From positions 35,537,001 through 35,601,000 of the forward strand of contig NC_059385.1 of the NCBI RefSeq assembly GCF_019703515.2: a stretch of DNA of 64,000 nucleotides. Reading direction: 5' to 3'. The position numbers and the translations under genes are program-made. Source of the DNA: Myxocyprinus asiaticus. Lineage: Eukaryota; Chordata; Actinopteri; Cypriniformes; Catostomidae. Position 1 is the stretch's first letter; every line of letters begins with the position of its first letter. The notes under the pieces were generated by a model. The model was not told the origin of the DNA. It saw only the letters and a program-made list of their open reading frames with translations, and did not search any database. Positions 54,945 through 64,000 of this stretch are shown in pieces.

Positions 54945-54945
54945 C

Positions 54946-55394
54946 TGACACAAACACACAGGGACAATAACCATTGGACAGATCCGATTTGAAAGTTGGA
55001 TACATTATTTTTTTTTATAATAAAAGCTCCTTGGCCAAAACCAACGGACCAAGAGACTCCTCCGTGTTCTTTGTCTTATGTAATTGTTAAAAGGAGGAAT
55101 ATTTAGTCAGTCAGTCAGTCAGCAGAGATTATTTAGCAGAGATTGGCCACTTCTATTTAAATGAATGGGATAAATTGGAACGCTCAACCAAGAAGCTCTG
55201 GACGCCAAACGGTCAACGGATGTAGAAAGGAAGTCCCGCCTTACAGTTAAAAGAGCCAATCGCCTTTTAGATACAGACATCGCCTCTCAATCGACTGTAG
55301 AATGCGCATGCGCATTAGCTATACAAGCCGGGAAAATCGCGTTTTTTTTTTTTTTTTTTTTTTAGCGTAATGAGGTAAAGAATCACAATTTATG
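54946..55394. other. hint1 upstream region
   Basis: No gene. It contains four CAGT units (TCAGTCAGTCAGTCAG near 55107-55122), further ATTGG/CCAAT-like words and a poly-T of about 22 bases at 55343-55364. Confidence 0.5.
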
Positions 55395-57890
55395 ATTCCA
55401 GTATTGTCAGATTTTATTGCTGATTGCAAATATGTTCTTTGATCGTAAACTTGAACGACCTTTTTGAGACTTTGGTCTTTCTCCATTCAAGTAGTCAGTT
55501 GCACATATTGCAATTTATTCAATGTAGATTTTGAGACTCCGGCAAGGAGATCATTGCAATAATCAATGTGAGAGAAAACGAAAGTACTGATCAGCTTTTC
55601 AGCCACAGAGAATGATAACATAGGGCGCAGCCTTGCAATGTTTCTGAGATGATAAAATTATGTTTTAACAGTATTTTTTTACATGTGGATCAAATGACAA
55701 ATTTGCGTCATATATAACACCCAGATTTTTCATTTTTGTTTGAAGCTCCAAAACTGAGCCCTCAGTGGACAGAGTTAAGGAGCCAGCCTTCCGAAGCTGA
55801 TGAAGAGATCCAATAAGCATAACCTCTGTCTTATTACTGTTAAGACAAAGAAAATGTTGAGTCATCCAAGTGTTATCTCAGAAATGCTGTTTGAAAAAAA
55901 GGTGTCTGCCAGATTTTCACCAGGATTAGAATGAATGTATGTGTGTCGTCTGCGTAGAAATGATAATTAAGACCCAGTGAACTTAAAAGCTGACCAAGAG
56001 GAAAAATATAAATACTAAAAAGTAAAGGGCCCAAAATTGAACTCTGTGGGACACCAGAGTGGACTGAACCAATCACAGAGCTGTAACCACCTTGAGAGAC
56101 AAACTGCCTACGATCAGAGAGATAGGACCAGAACCAGTTTAATGCAGTACCAGAGACACCAAAGACAGATTCAAGATGGGTGAGTAAAACAGTGTGATCA
56201 ACAGTGTCGAAAGCGGCACTGAGATCAAGAAGGATGAGAATAGAAAAAGAGCCTGAGTCTGAAGCCATTAACAAGTCATTAGTGACCTTGATTAGAGCCG
56301 TTTCTGTACTACGAAATTTCCGAAAACAAGACTGAAATGGCTCAAAGAGATCATTGACAATGAGGTGATTGTGTAATTGAGAGGCAACAGCTCACTCTAA
56401 GATTTTTGCAAGGAAGGGAAGATTTGAAATGGGATGGAAGTTGCTCAAATTCTCCAAATCCATATTAGGCTTTTTTGGAACTGGAGTTACAGCAGCTATT
56501 TTAAATGCTGCAGGCACAACACCAGTACACAAGGAGTCACTTATTATGTCCAAAACAATGGGACACAGAGAGGCAAAACAGGATTTGAATAGACTAGTCG
56601 GTAGAGGATCAACTATGCTACTGGTAGCTTTCATACGTGATACCTCATTACTTAGAGTAACATGGTCGAGTTGAGAGAGGTGTTCCGGAGAAACAAGACA
56701 GGCTGAGAAATGAAACCGAAAAAACAGATGTGGTAGCAAGAATATTTTTCCGAATAGTGTCTATCTTAGTGCTAAAAAAGTCTGAAAACATGTTACACAG
56801 TGGAGGTGATGCAGGCAAGGTGGTAGAACAATTACATTTGAGCAATCTGTTAATAGTATTGAATAGATGTCTCTGGTTATTTTGATTATTTAAAATTATT
56901 TCAGAAAAATAACAGGTTCTGGCTGATCTGATTTCTTCTTTATAATCATGTAAGTTGTCTTTCCAAGACTGGTAATATACATTCAGGCCAGAAAGATGGC
57001 ACTTTCACTCCATTTAATGACAAGCAGCCTTCTGAGCACAGACTGTCATTATACCAGGGAGCAGAACGCAAAGAAGAGATAGTCCGTGATTTCAGTGGAG
57101 CAAAATCATCTAAGCCAGATGAGAGAACAGTGTTTAACAGAGAAATCTTGTCTTCAAGAAGATCAGAAGAAAAACAACTTAAAGAAGAAACAATAGAGTT
57201 TGTAAAAGCTGACAAATCAATAGATTTCCATTTACGATATTTTACAGTGTGAGAAGAAGAATTCATGTTTGGTAGTTCCATATTAAAAAAGATGGCTAAA
57301 TGGTCAGAAATACCTAAATCAACAGAGGAAAACTCAGACACAAAAGAACCATTTGCAGTAACAAGGTCAAAGGTGTGACCTTTGTGATGTGTAGAACAGT
57401 CAACAAACTGGATCAAATCAAAACACTCCAATAAAGACAGAAAGTCCTTCATCAATACTGAGTCTTTTGAGTCAGTGTGGATGTTAAAGTCTCCCAAAAT
57501 AAGAATTATCTTGAACTTGAGGCACAGCAGAGACAACAAATCAGCAAACTCAGTCAAAAAGACTTCATTAGTCTTTGGAGGCCTATAGACTGTAGCGATG
57601 ATGGTAGTGTGTGGGGCAGAGACACTCAGAATGAGGGACTCAGATGAAGTGAACTTTGGTACAGACACGGGACTTATGTTGTATTTTAGGTTGTAAAGCA
57701 CTATAATACCCCCACCTCTGCCAGAGAGTCGTATGAAATCAAACAGCCCATAGCCCTTGGGAGTAATTTGATTAAAGAGGAAACCATCACTCTGTTTATG
57801 TTTAGAGCCTTGTTATTCACAGAGCGTGCATTAAATAACACCATTTTAACAAGACTCGGAGACAGAGAAGAAGACCGGGGAACCTCCAGA
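55395..57890 (-). pseudogene. L2-type LINE, second lineage, minus strand
   Basis: The endonuclease frame (57701-56946) has IIATVYRPPKTNEVFLTEFA, ILILGDFNIHTDSKD, STHHKGHTFDLVTAN and VDLGISDHLAIFF, with all catalytic blocks present, and is preceded by YGLFDFIRLSGRGGG. The linker to RT (56845-56392) includes MKATSSIVDPLPTSLFKSCF and AAVTPVPKKPNMDLENLSNF. RT (56274-55873) has [36 protein letters not shown] (QGS has become QSS) and LNYHFYADDTH. After a frame break the thumb begins (55865-55665) with LNSNKTEVMLIG and NLGVIYDANLSFDPHVK. It diverges from the L2 at 24270-26988. Its 5' end abuts the hAT-like MITE at 57895. Confidence 0.85.
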
Positions 57891-57894
57891 CATG

Positions 57895-58540
57895 TGTCTC
57901 GTTTCGAAGGCTGCGTGCTAGGTAGGACGCGTCCTTTGAAGGCTGCAGTATACCGAGTGTCCTCCTTTAAACAAGCCTTGTTTAAACGAGACGGCCTTCG
58001 TAGGACAAACGGAAACAGAACGTAACATGGTTGCTATGACAGCACACCACTCTTTAACAAGCGAGCGCTTTGAGTGAGAAGAGAACAAAGTCCCTCTGGA
58101 AGGGAATGTATGAGGTACATTTTAGGAGAGTTATAATGATGTAAAGAGAAAAGAAAATATATTTTACAGGTGTACTTTTAGTCTAATACTTTATTTTAAT
58201 TATATATTAATATAATTATACGTATTATATAATCTGCACCCATCTACTGAGGTACTAGAATTTGGGAATTAACATTACTTCCGTTTGAACATCATATTTA
58301 CGGGCAAATTGGCATAATTATTTTTAGACATTTCCGTTGAAGCAAAGAATTGTGGGTTGTGAGTGCCCACAAAGGATACACCTCATGCATCCTCCGAATT
58401 CCTGTGAAAGAGGGTCGCATTCAAGGGCTGCATTTGGAGTGTCCTACTCGCTTTTCTGAAACGAGACAGCCTTGATGATGTATGTGGCCGACAAATGCGA
58501 CCTCCAGAGGATGCAGCCTTCCAAACGAGACACAGCCATG
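57895..58540. mobile_element. hAT-like MITE, complete copy
   Basis: Ends TGTGTCTCGTTTCGAAGGCT and GCAGCCTTCCAAACGAGACA are inverted repeats of about 22 bp. Inner inverted matches include TACCGAGTGTCCTCC against GGAGTGTCCTACTCGC-type words. It is the same family as 40341-41406 but without the nested insert, about 646 bp. Non-coding. I could not identify a convincing target duplication. Confidence 0.65.
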
Positions 58541-58631
58541 GAAGCGATGACAAATTGTTAAAATCAACAGCAGTATAAATCAGTCTTTTGGCTTTCCGCT
58601 GAAACAGTGGAATAGAGATGGCAGTCGAAGA

Positions 58632-59042
58632 GACAAAACTGCGTCTTTTTTTGTGTGGATTTTTCCCCTTTTTCACCCAATTTGGAGTTCCCAATGCGCT
58701 TTTAAGTCCTCGTGGTCGCGTAGTGATTCGCCTCAGTCCGGGTGGTGGAGGACGAATCCCAGTTGCCGTCAATCCCAGATGGTCAACCTGCGCATCTTAT
58801 CACATGGCTTGTTGAGTGTGTTGCCACGGATGCTTAAAGTGTTTCATCCACGCTCAACTCACCAAGCGCCCCACCGAGAATGAACCACATTATAGCGACC
58901 ACGAGGAGGTTACCCCATGTGACTCTACCCTCCCTAGCAACTGGGCCAATTTGGTTGCTTAGGAGACCTGGCTGGAGTCACTCAGCACGCCCTGGATTCG
59001 AACTAGCGAACTCTAGGGGAGGTAGCCAGCGTCTTTTACCAC
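58632..59042 (-). mobile_element. tRNA-derived SINE, minus strand
   Basis: Read on the minus strand from 59042 it has GTGGTAAAAGACGCTGGCTA, the B box (AGTTCGAATCC, 58992-59002), the shared body down to GCGCCCCACCGA-type words, and a 3' part ending CAAATTGGGTGAAAAAGGGG. The 5' A box (GGGTAGCTCA in the other copy) is missing at the junction with the hAT-like fragment. This copy shows the full 3' region that 52921-53180 lacks. Confidence 0.8.
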
Positions 59043-59044
59043 CT

Positions 59045-59609
59045 CTGTCATACGAGCAGACAGAGAAGTAAGTTTGAAGTAAGTTTGGAGCAGAAGAAAT
59101 AGAAATAAACCTTGTGTAAATTGGCAGCTTTACGCTAAGCTAAAATGCTATTTCTAGCCATTTTACATGCACGTTACCAGGCACGATCGTATTTTTTTAT
59201 TAAGAAAATTCACGTTGGATCATAATTTTTTTTTTTCTAGTAAGACCTTTGATATTAGGGCAAAAATCGTATTCTTGATGATAATTTTTGTATTTTCCTG
59301 TAAAAATGTCTAAACATCCTTAAAACAAGATCAATTTGATGTATCTTGTTTTAGAAACAACACTGCATAAGATATTGAGGTTTTTCAGAGAATGTATTTT
59401 TAACGTGTATTTTGTCTTACTGTACTGGCAGAGTTTTTATAGTCAAAACAAGTGGAAAAATCTACCAGTGCTGAAGAAGTAATCCAAAGTATTTAAAATA
59501 TGTTACTGACCTTGAGTAATCTAACGGAATACATTACAAATTACATTTTACAGCATGTATTCTGTAATCTGTAGTGGAATACATTTCAAAAGTAACAATC
59601 CCAACCCTG
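59045..59609. mobile_element. hAT-like element fragment (CAGGGTTGGG family)
   Basis: Matches 49632-50150 almost base for base: GAGCAGACAGAGAAGTA, ACATGCACGTTACCAG, AGACCTTTGATATTAGGG (an extra 40 bases are present here) and TAATCTGTAGTGGAATACAT with CCCAACCCTG at the end. The left terminal repeat is missing, replaced by the SINE. Confidence 0.7.
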
Positions 59610-59900
59610 ACCATACATATATTATTATATAATAAAAATAAGAGTAATTTAAAGAGGCCTTATTATGCTTTTTGGGATTTTACCTTTCCTTTAATGTGTA
59701 ATATAGCTGTTTGTGCATGTAAAAGGTCTGCAAACAAATCACACAGTCCATGCCAAAGGGAGTTACTCTCTCCCACAGAAAACACTGCTCCTGAACTGCC
59801 TGAAACGCCTGGTTTACAGTCCAGCCATTACTTCCTTGACATAGCTCCATCTCTGTGTAATGCATTTGCATAATGCCTGCCTCAGCGAAGCCTCTGGAGC

Positions 59901-61197
59901 ATATGAATTCATATGAAAATGGTGGCCTACACTTTTTGGACTTCGAAATCTTAAATATTACATTTCAAGTTAATTGTCTTAGAGATATTCTAAGAAATCC
60001 TACTTCCATCTGGAATTTTATCCCCTTCCACATTATTTCAAATTTAGGTGGATTACATTTTTTTCCTTAGTTGTAATTATGATATTGATCAAATACCAGT
60101 GAAACTGGCTGAATTTCATCACCAAGCCTTTATTTCATGGTCCATGATATACAAACACAATTTCTCACCTCATAGATATTATATATGGAATAATAAGGAC
60201 ATCTTGTATAAACATAAGTCTCTTTTTATTAGATATTGGTTTGATAATTGCATGATATTGGTGGATCAATTATTTAATTTAAATGGCCTTTTCACTTATG
60301 ATGAGTTTTTGTCTCACTACAATATCCCTGTAACACCAGGGGATTATGCAACATTTTTGGTGCAGTTTCTCAGGCTCTGTATGTTGTTTAGACAATAGTC
60401 AAGATTTAATCTTCATCATTGGTCTTTGTCCTATATGGTAAATTCATATATAGGGAAAATTTGTTTTTCCTCTCCATCTAAAAATAGATCCATAAGAGCT
60501 CTGTTCCAAAGAGATGCTGTGACTGAATCATATGTGTGTTCATATTTTACAGATACTATTATCTGGAAAAAGGCTTGGCTCATACCTAATCAGTTTCTAA
60601 TTACAAACCATGTTAAGGAAGTATCATTTAAATTCATACATAGTATATACCCAGTAAAATATTTTCTTGTCAAATGTAAAGATAATATTAATATAAGCTG
60701 TGCTTTTTGTGACAGCTGCACTGAAACTGTGATTCGTTTATTTTGGCACTGTCCATTTGTAAAGGATTTTTGGCTAAATTTATGTGATTTTATTGTCAAG
60801 TGTATTGATGTTCAGTTTGTTTTATTATGGAAACATGTATAGTTTGGTCTTCTAGAGAAACAAAAAGACAAAGATAGTCATGTATATATTATAAATCTTT
60901 TTCTTTTATTGGCAAAATTTCATATTCACAAATGTAAATTTTCTTCTAAAATTTTTTTTTATAGCTTTCAGAAAGGAAATGGAACATTATATTGATTCAG
61001 TTCGTTATTCCTTAAAACAAAAGGCAATCAAAACTGTTATAATTTGTAACCTCCTTAAAATTTGTGTGTAGACTGTATTAAGCGCCCCCTTGTGTTTAAA
61101 TGCTGTATTGTATTCTTTTTTTTTTTCTTTTTTTTTTTTTTGTTAAAAATGAATGTTTGTTTAAAAAGTGGATTTAATACAAATAAAATTAAAAAAA
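59901..61197 (+). mobile_element. 5'-truncated L1 insertion with 11-bp TSD
   Basis: GCCTCTGGAGC occurs at 59890-59900 and 61198-61208, exactly flanking a 1297-bp L1 3' end that finishes AATAAAATTAAAAAAA. This is a textbook target-primed insertion: 5' truncated, A-rich tail, direct repeats. Confidence 0.9.
59906..60842 (+). pseudogene. L1 ORF2 C-terminal region
   Basis: Three frames cover the C terminus of ORF2p after RT: NGGLHFLDFEILNITFQVNC and PTSIWNFIPFHIISNLGGLH (59873-60070), then YKHNFSPHRYYIWNNKDILY and FLSHYNIPVTPGDYATF (60048-60398), then EVSFKFIHSIYPVKYFLVKC and the Cys/His module CAFCDSCTETVIRLFWHC (60426-60842). No catalytic domain is included because the insertion is 5' truncated. 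This lineage differs from the L1/Tx1 copies A-C. Confidence 0.85.
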
Positions 61198-61500
61198 GCC
61201 TCTGGAGCTGAAACTGGTAAAGGGCGTTTCATTTCCGACACACACTCTGAGTGGTTGACCAATCACAACAGACTGGGCCAGCTGACCAGTCAGAGCAGAT
61301 TAGGCTTTTCAGAAAGGGGGGCTTTAAAGAGACAGGAGCTACAACAGAGTGTTTCAGACAGAGGGTGAAAAGAGGTGCTGCAGCAATGTACAGTATGAGA
61401 AAAATAATGTTTTCTTTAACAATAAAGCATGTAAACCTATTCTAGTACACCCCAAAATAAAATTATGAACCTGTAAATGAGCATAATATGAGTTCGTTAA

Positions 61501-61904
61501 CATTTCTGCTAGCTTTTATTTAGAAAAATTGTTCTTCCGTGTTGAGTTGTGGTAATGTTTACACACTACCGACATGTTTAATTTCATGGAAACACTCGTT
61601 AATAGGTAACTTATGGTCATGATTAATTTAATAAAAGGTTTTCCATTTACTTTTACAAAACAAACAAAAAATGACTAGTTTACTTTAGAAATCAGTAGCA
61701 GTTTTATTACAGGATAAATAATAGAGGACTCATGATACTGCCATAGATACTGCTATGGGAAAATCCTATATAAATATTTATAATTTATATAAATACCATA
61801 ACAGTATGGAATAACTTGGAATCACATCATAATATCAACAGCTAGAATACTTATATATATGTCATTCCTTCAAAATAGACTGGAGTAGATCAAGTGTTTA
61901 ACAT
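61501..61904. other. Gene-free stretch
   Basis: AT-rich DNA with no convincing frame or known repeat. Confidence 0.5.
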
Positions 61905-62237
61905 AAGTGGTAACACTACAATAAAGTGCCATTTGTTATCATTAGTTAATGTATTAGTTATCATTAACTAACAATGAACAATATATTTATTACAGCATTT
62001 ATTAATCTTTGTTACCGTTAGCTAATAAAATTACAATTGTTCATTGTTAGTTAATGTTAGTTCATATTGCATTAACTAATATTAACAAATACATCTTTAG
62101 AATTTAAAAATGTATTAGTTCATGTAATTAACATTAACAAACATTAATAAATGCTGTAAAAGTATTGTTCATTGTTAGTTAGTGTTAACTAATGTTGTTA
62201 ACTAATGTTAACAAATGGCAATTTATTGTAGTTTTAT
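61905..62237. mobile_element. Long-inverted-repeat MITE (foldback)
   Basis: Nearly the whole element is two complementary arms: ACTACAATAAAGTGCCATTT, GTTATCATTAGTTAATG, TAACTAACAATGAACAATA and TTACAGCATTTATTAAT on the left correspond to the reverse complement of 62110-62237. Internal TTAGTTAATGTTA words repeat further. No coding capacity. Confidence 0.7.
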
Positions 62238-63162
62238 GTCATCTTAAAATGTGTTCAAAGTTACATTTATAAACTATGATCAGATCATTTAACTGTCAGT
62301 AACTGAAACATCAACAATTTGTTTGTACACTTTTGTAAAATTTGATAAAATCCTAATTATTTTTGAAGGGCCCCTTCAAACTGTCAGTGGTGTTATGCTG
62401 TTTATCCAATTATGATAGCATTTTCTTTTAAATAAATTCAATAATTTTATGGTTTCAATAAGTTAGTGTTATGATTTTTCAAGCATCAAACATAGAATGA
62501 GTGTATATTTAATATATAAAATAATAAATAAACAATAAAGTTGATTACTTAAAAAATGAATTATCTTGTCCTTGAACTGTTTTCAATTGAATGTAGGACA
62601 GAAAGGATTTCTAAGTAATTGTCTTTTTGTTTTTTGCACACACTGTCCAGACAGTGACTCCAGAATACTTGCAAGTGTATACTGTAATGTCTGTTTACAG
62701 GCCTATCATATGAATCTGAAAGAGTAAAACAAGAGCAAGTCTGAAGAACTCAACAACATAAACACAATGACAAGGTACAACAACACAACTGTTGCCTTTA
62801 AAAGTGCCTGCATGATTAAATGTCACACTTTAGTTCTTACATTATTTATGTTTATGTTTAAAGCCATCCATCTATGTTGAGACTGTGTTAAAGCCGAGAC
62901 AGTCATCATTACTCCAGCAGAAAATGGAACGAAAACATCGCATGAGCAGTGAGACGTGGAAACTCAGCCCAGGTTTTACTGTCGGGGTGAACAAGAGTTA
63001 TTTACCTCAAAGTTGTATTTATTAAAAAAAACTGCTTCATACAGCATCAGATGATGACAATGAAATGTGTCTATCCATTTAAAACAATTAACTAAAGATT
63101 CAAAGAATTATTATATTATAAGCTGTTTTAAACAAGAGTGAGTTGGACACTTTGGGCATACT
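62238..63162. other. Gene-free stretch
   Basis: No assigned gene. It contains non-repetitive sequence near 62640-63000 that could include untranslated or intronic parts of a gene with the exon proposed at 63348, but no splice-bounded frame is convincing. Confidence 0.4.
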
Positions 63163-63191
63163 AAATAAAATAAATAAATAAATAAATAAAT
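63163..63191. repeat. (AAAT)n microsatellite
   Basis: TAAATAAAATAAATAAATAA with further AAAT units. Confidence 0.9.
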
Positions 63192-63347
63192 TGATATGTA
63201 GTAAGTGTGAAAAATAATACTGAATCTCCCCAGCATCTTTTAAAGGGTTAGTAAGATTATATGTCATATTCTGAGCCACAGTTATGTGTACAGAAGTGTG
63301 ATGTTGAGTCTGTCTGTGATTTTCCACCATTAATTGCACTGTTTCAG

Positions 63348-63493
63348 GGTGAAGAGATTCAAACACATGATGGCGCTGATGTCGATGAGACCCCGAATGA
63401 AAGCTGTAAGAGGAGACGGAAGCTGCTGACCAACAGACTGCCGCTCAAGCTCCAGACCAACAGGAAGTGCCCAAACACAAGAAGGAGTGAAAA
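63348..63493 (+). CDS. Candidate host exon, function unknown
   Basis: A possible internal exon bounded by an acceptor (CACTGTTTCAG/GGTGAAG) and a strong donor (GAAAA/GTGAGT). The open frame through it reads GEEIQTHDGADVDETPNESC, then KRRRKLLTNRLPLKLQTNRK and CPNTRRSEK: acidic first, then very basic, as in nuclear or DNA-binding proteins with a KRRRK-type nuclear signal. Its length of 146 is not a multiple of three, so it would need matching phases in its neighbours. No repeat family explains it. I do not recognise the protein. It could be a chance frame. Confidence 0.3.
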
Positions 63494-63703
63494 GTGAGTT
63501 TGTGCTCTTTTGTTGGAGCAGATGTTTGATCTTAAGAAGCTCTTAGTTTGCAAGTGTACCACTGTCCTTTTCTAAGCCCCGCCCTAAAAACGTTACTGAC
63601 CAATCAAATGGTGACATTATCAGACAAACTTGTGCTCTTTTCTAATGTAAGTCTATGAACATAATGTGTGTTTGGATAGATTTAAACTGCTTGGAGCGAT
63701 ATA

Positions 63704-64000
63704 CACTGATGAGCTAAAACATTAAGACCACCTGCCTAAATAGCTGTTGGTTTTCCATGTGCCACCAAAACAATGCCGACCCGCAGAGGCATGGACACTA
63801 CAAGACCCCTGAAGGAGTCCTGTGGTATCTGGCACCAAGACGTTCACAGCACATCCTTCAAGTCCTGTAAATTGCGAGGTGGAGCCACCGTGGATCAGAC
63901 TTGTTGGTCCAGCACATCCCATAGATGCTCAATCAGATTGAGATCTGGGGAATTTGGAGGCCAAGTCAACACCTTGAACTCTTCATCATGTTCCTCAAAC
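63704..64000 (-). mobile_element. Tc1/mariner-type transposon end (runs off window)
   Basis: The end starts TACACTGATGAGCTAAAACA with TTAAGACCACCTGCC. The minus strand gives the transposase C terminus: LTWPPNSPDLNLIEHLWDVL, where the Glu of the DDE triad is present, then DQQV, a TGA near 63902, STVAPPRNLQDLKDVL, another TGA near 63850 and SWCQIPQDSFRGLVVSMPLR. It is a third Tc1-type family in the window, distinct from those at 35665/48133 and 20440/50707. The rest lies beyond 64000. Confidence 0.8.

Larger units (their letters stand above)
59649..61500. mobile_element. TTAA-flanked MITE split by L1
   Basis: The left end is TTAAAGAGGCCTTATTATGC (59649) and the right end GCATAATATGAGTTCGTTAA (to 61500). 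The core is non-coding. Removing the L1 and one target duplication leaves about 540 bp. TTAA at both borders suggests a piggyBac-style target, which is an inference. Confidence 0.6.

Overview
The window is vertebrate nuclear DNA from a teleost, most likely a cyprinid. The evidence is one spliced vertebrate gene (hint1), GT/AG introns, and abundant fish repeats: L1/Tx1, L2, CR1-group and I-clade LINEs, DIRS elements, Ty3/gypsy, Tc1 and hAT-like DNA transposons, tRNA-derived SINEs and MITEs. It is a transposon graveyard with a single convincing host gene. I assigned families by protein motifs and by comparing copies inside the window, not by database search.

Layout. 1-5.15 kb: a truncated L1/Tx1 ORF2, an 84-bp CR1/L2-group 3' end, a DIRS gag scrap, and a minus-strand DIRS element with gag, RT and the start of its tyrosine recombinase. 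5.15-6.86 kb: a minus-strand L1 scrap holding a MITE. 6.86-8.9 kb: a CR1/L2-group LINE that changes abruptly at about 8896 into a plus-strand DIRS element (8.9-13.2 kb) with RT-RNase H, a complete tyrosine recombinase frame and a palindromic 3' end. 13.96-19.8 kb: a nearly complete L1/Tx1 element with a 17-bp target duplication. 19.9-27 kb: an L2 scrap, a deleted Tc1, an internally deleted gypsy, an AT-rich array and a minus-strand L2. 27-40 kb: one gypsy element split by an L1/Tx1 LINE (which contains a SINE) and by a CR1/L2-group LINE (which contains a Tc1). 40.3-41.4 kb: a hAT-like element with a 98-bp tandem array. 41.4-46.85 kb: an I-clade LINE with an intact ORF1. 48-52.2 kb: Tc1, hAT-like and deleted-Tc1 elements in microsatellites. 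52.5-54.9 kb: hint1 on the minus strand, three exons, 126 codons. 55.4-64 kb: L2, MITEs, a SINE, an L1 insertion with an 11-bp target duplication, a candidate orphan exon, and a Tc1 running off the end.

How the parts relate. The autonomous elements supply RT, endonuclease, recombinase or transposase, but nearly all are broken by stops, frameshifts or deletions. The SINEs and MITEs are non-autonomous and would depend on such enzymes. Only the DIRS recombinase (11216-12163), the I-clade ORF1 (41679-42893) and hint1 read through whole. I found no CRISPR array, defence island, biosynthetic cluster or other clearly new system. The most informative signals are nested insertions with readable target duplications, two Tc1 copies sharing one internal deletion, and the inverted-repeat architecture at the DIRS 3' end.
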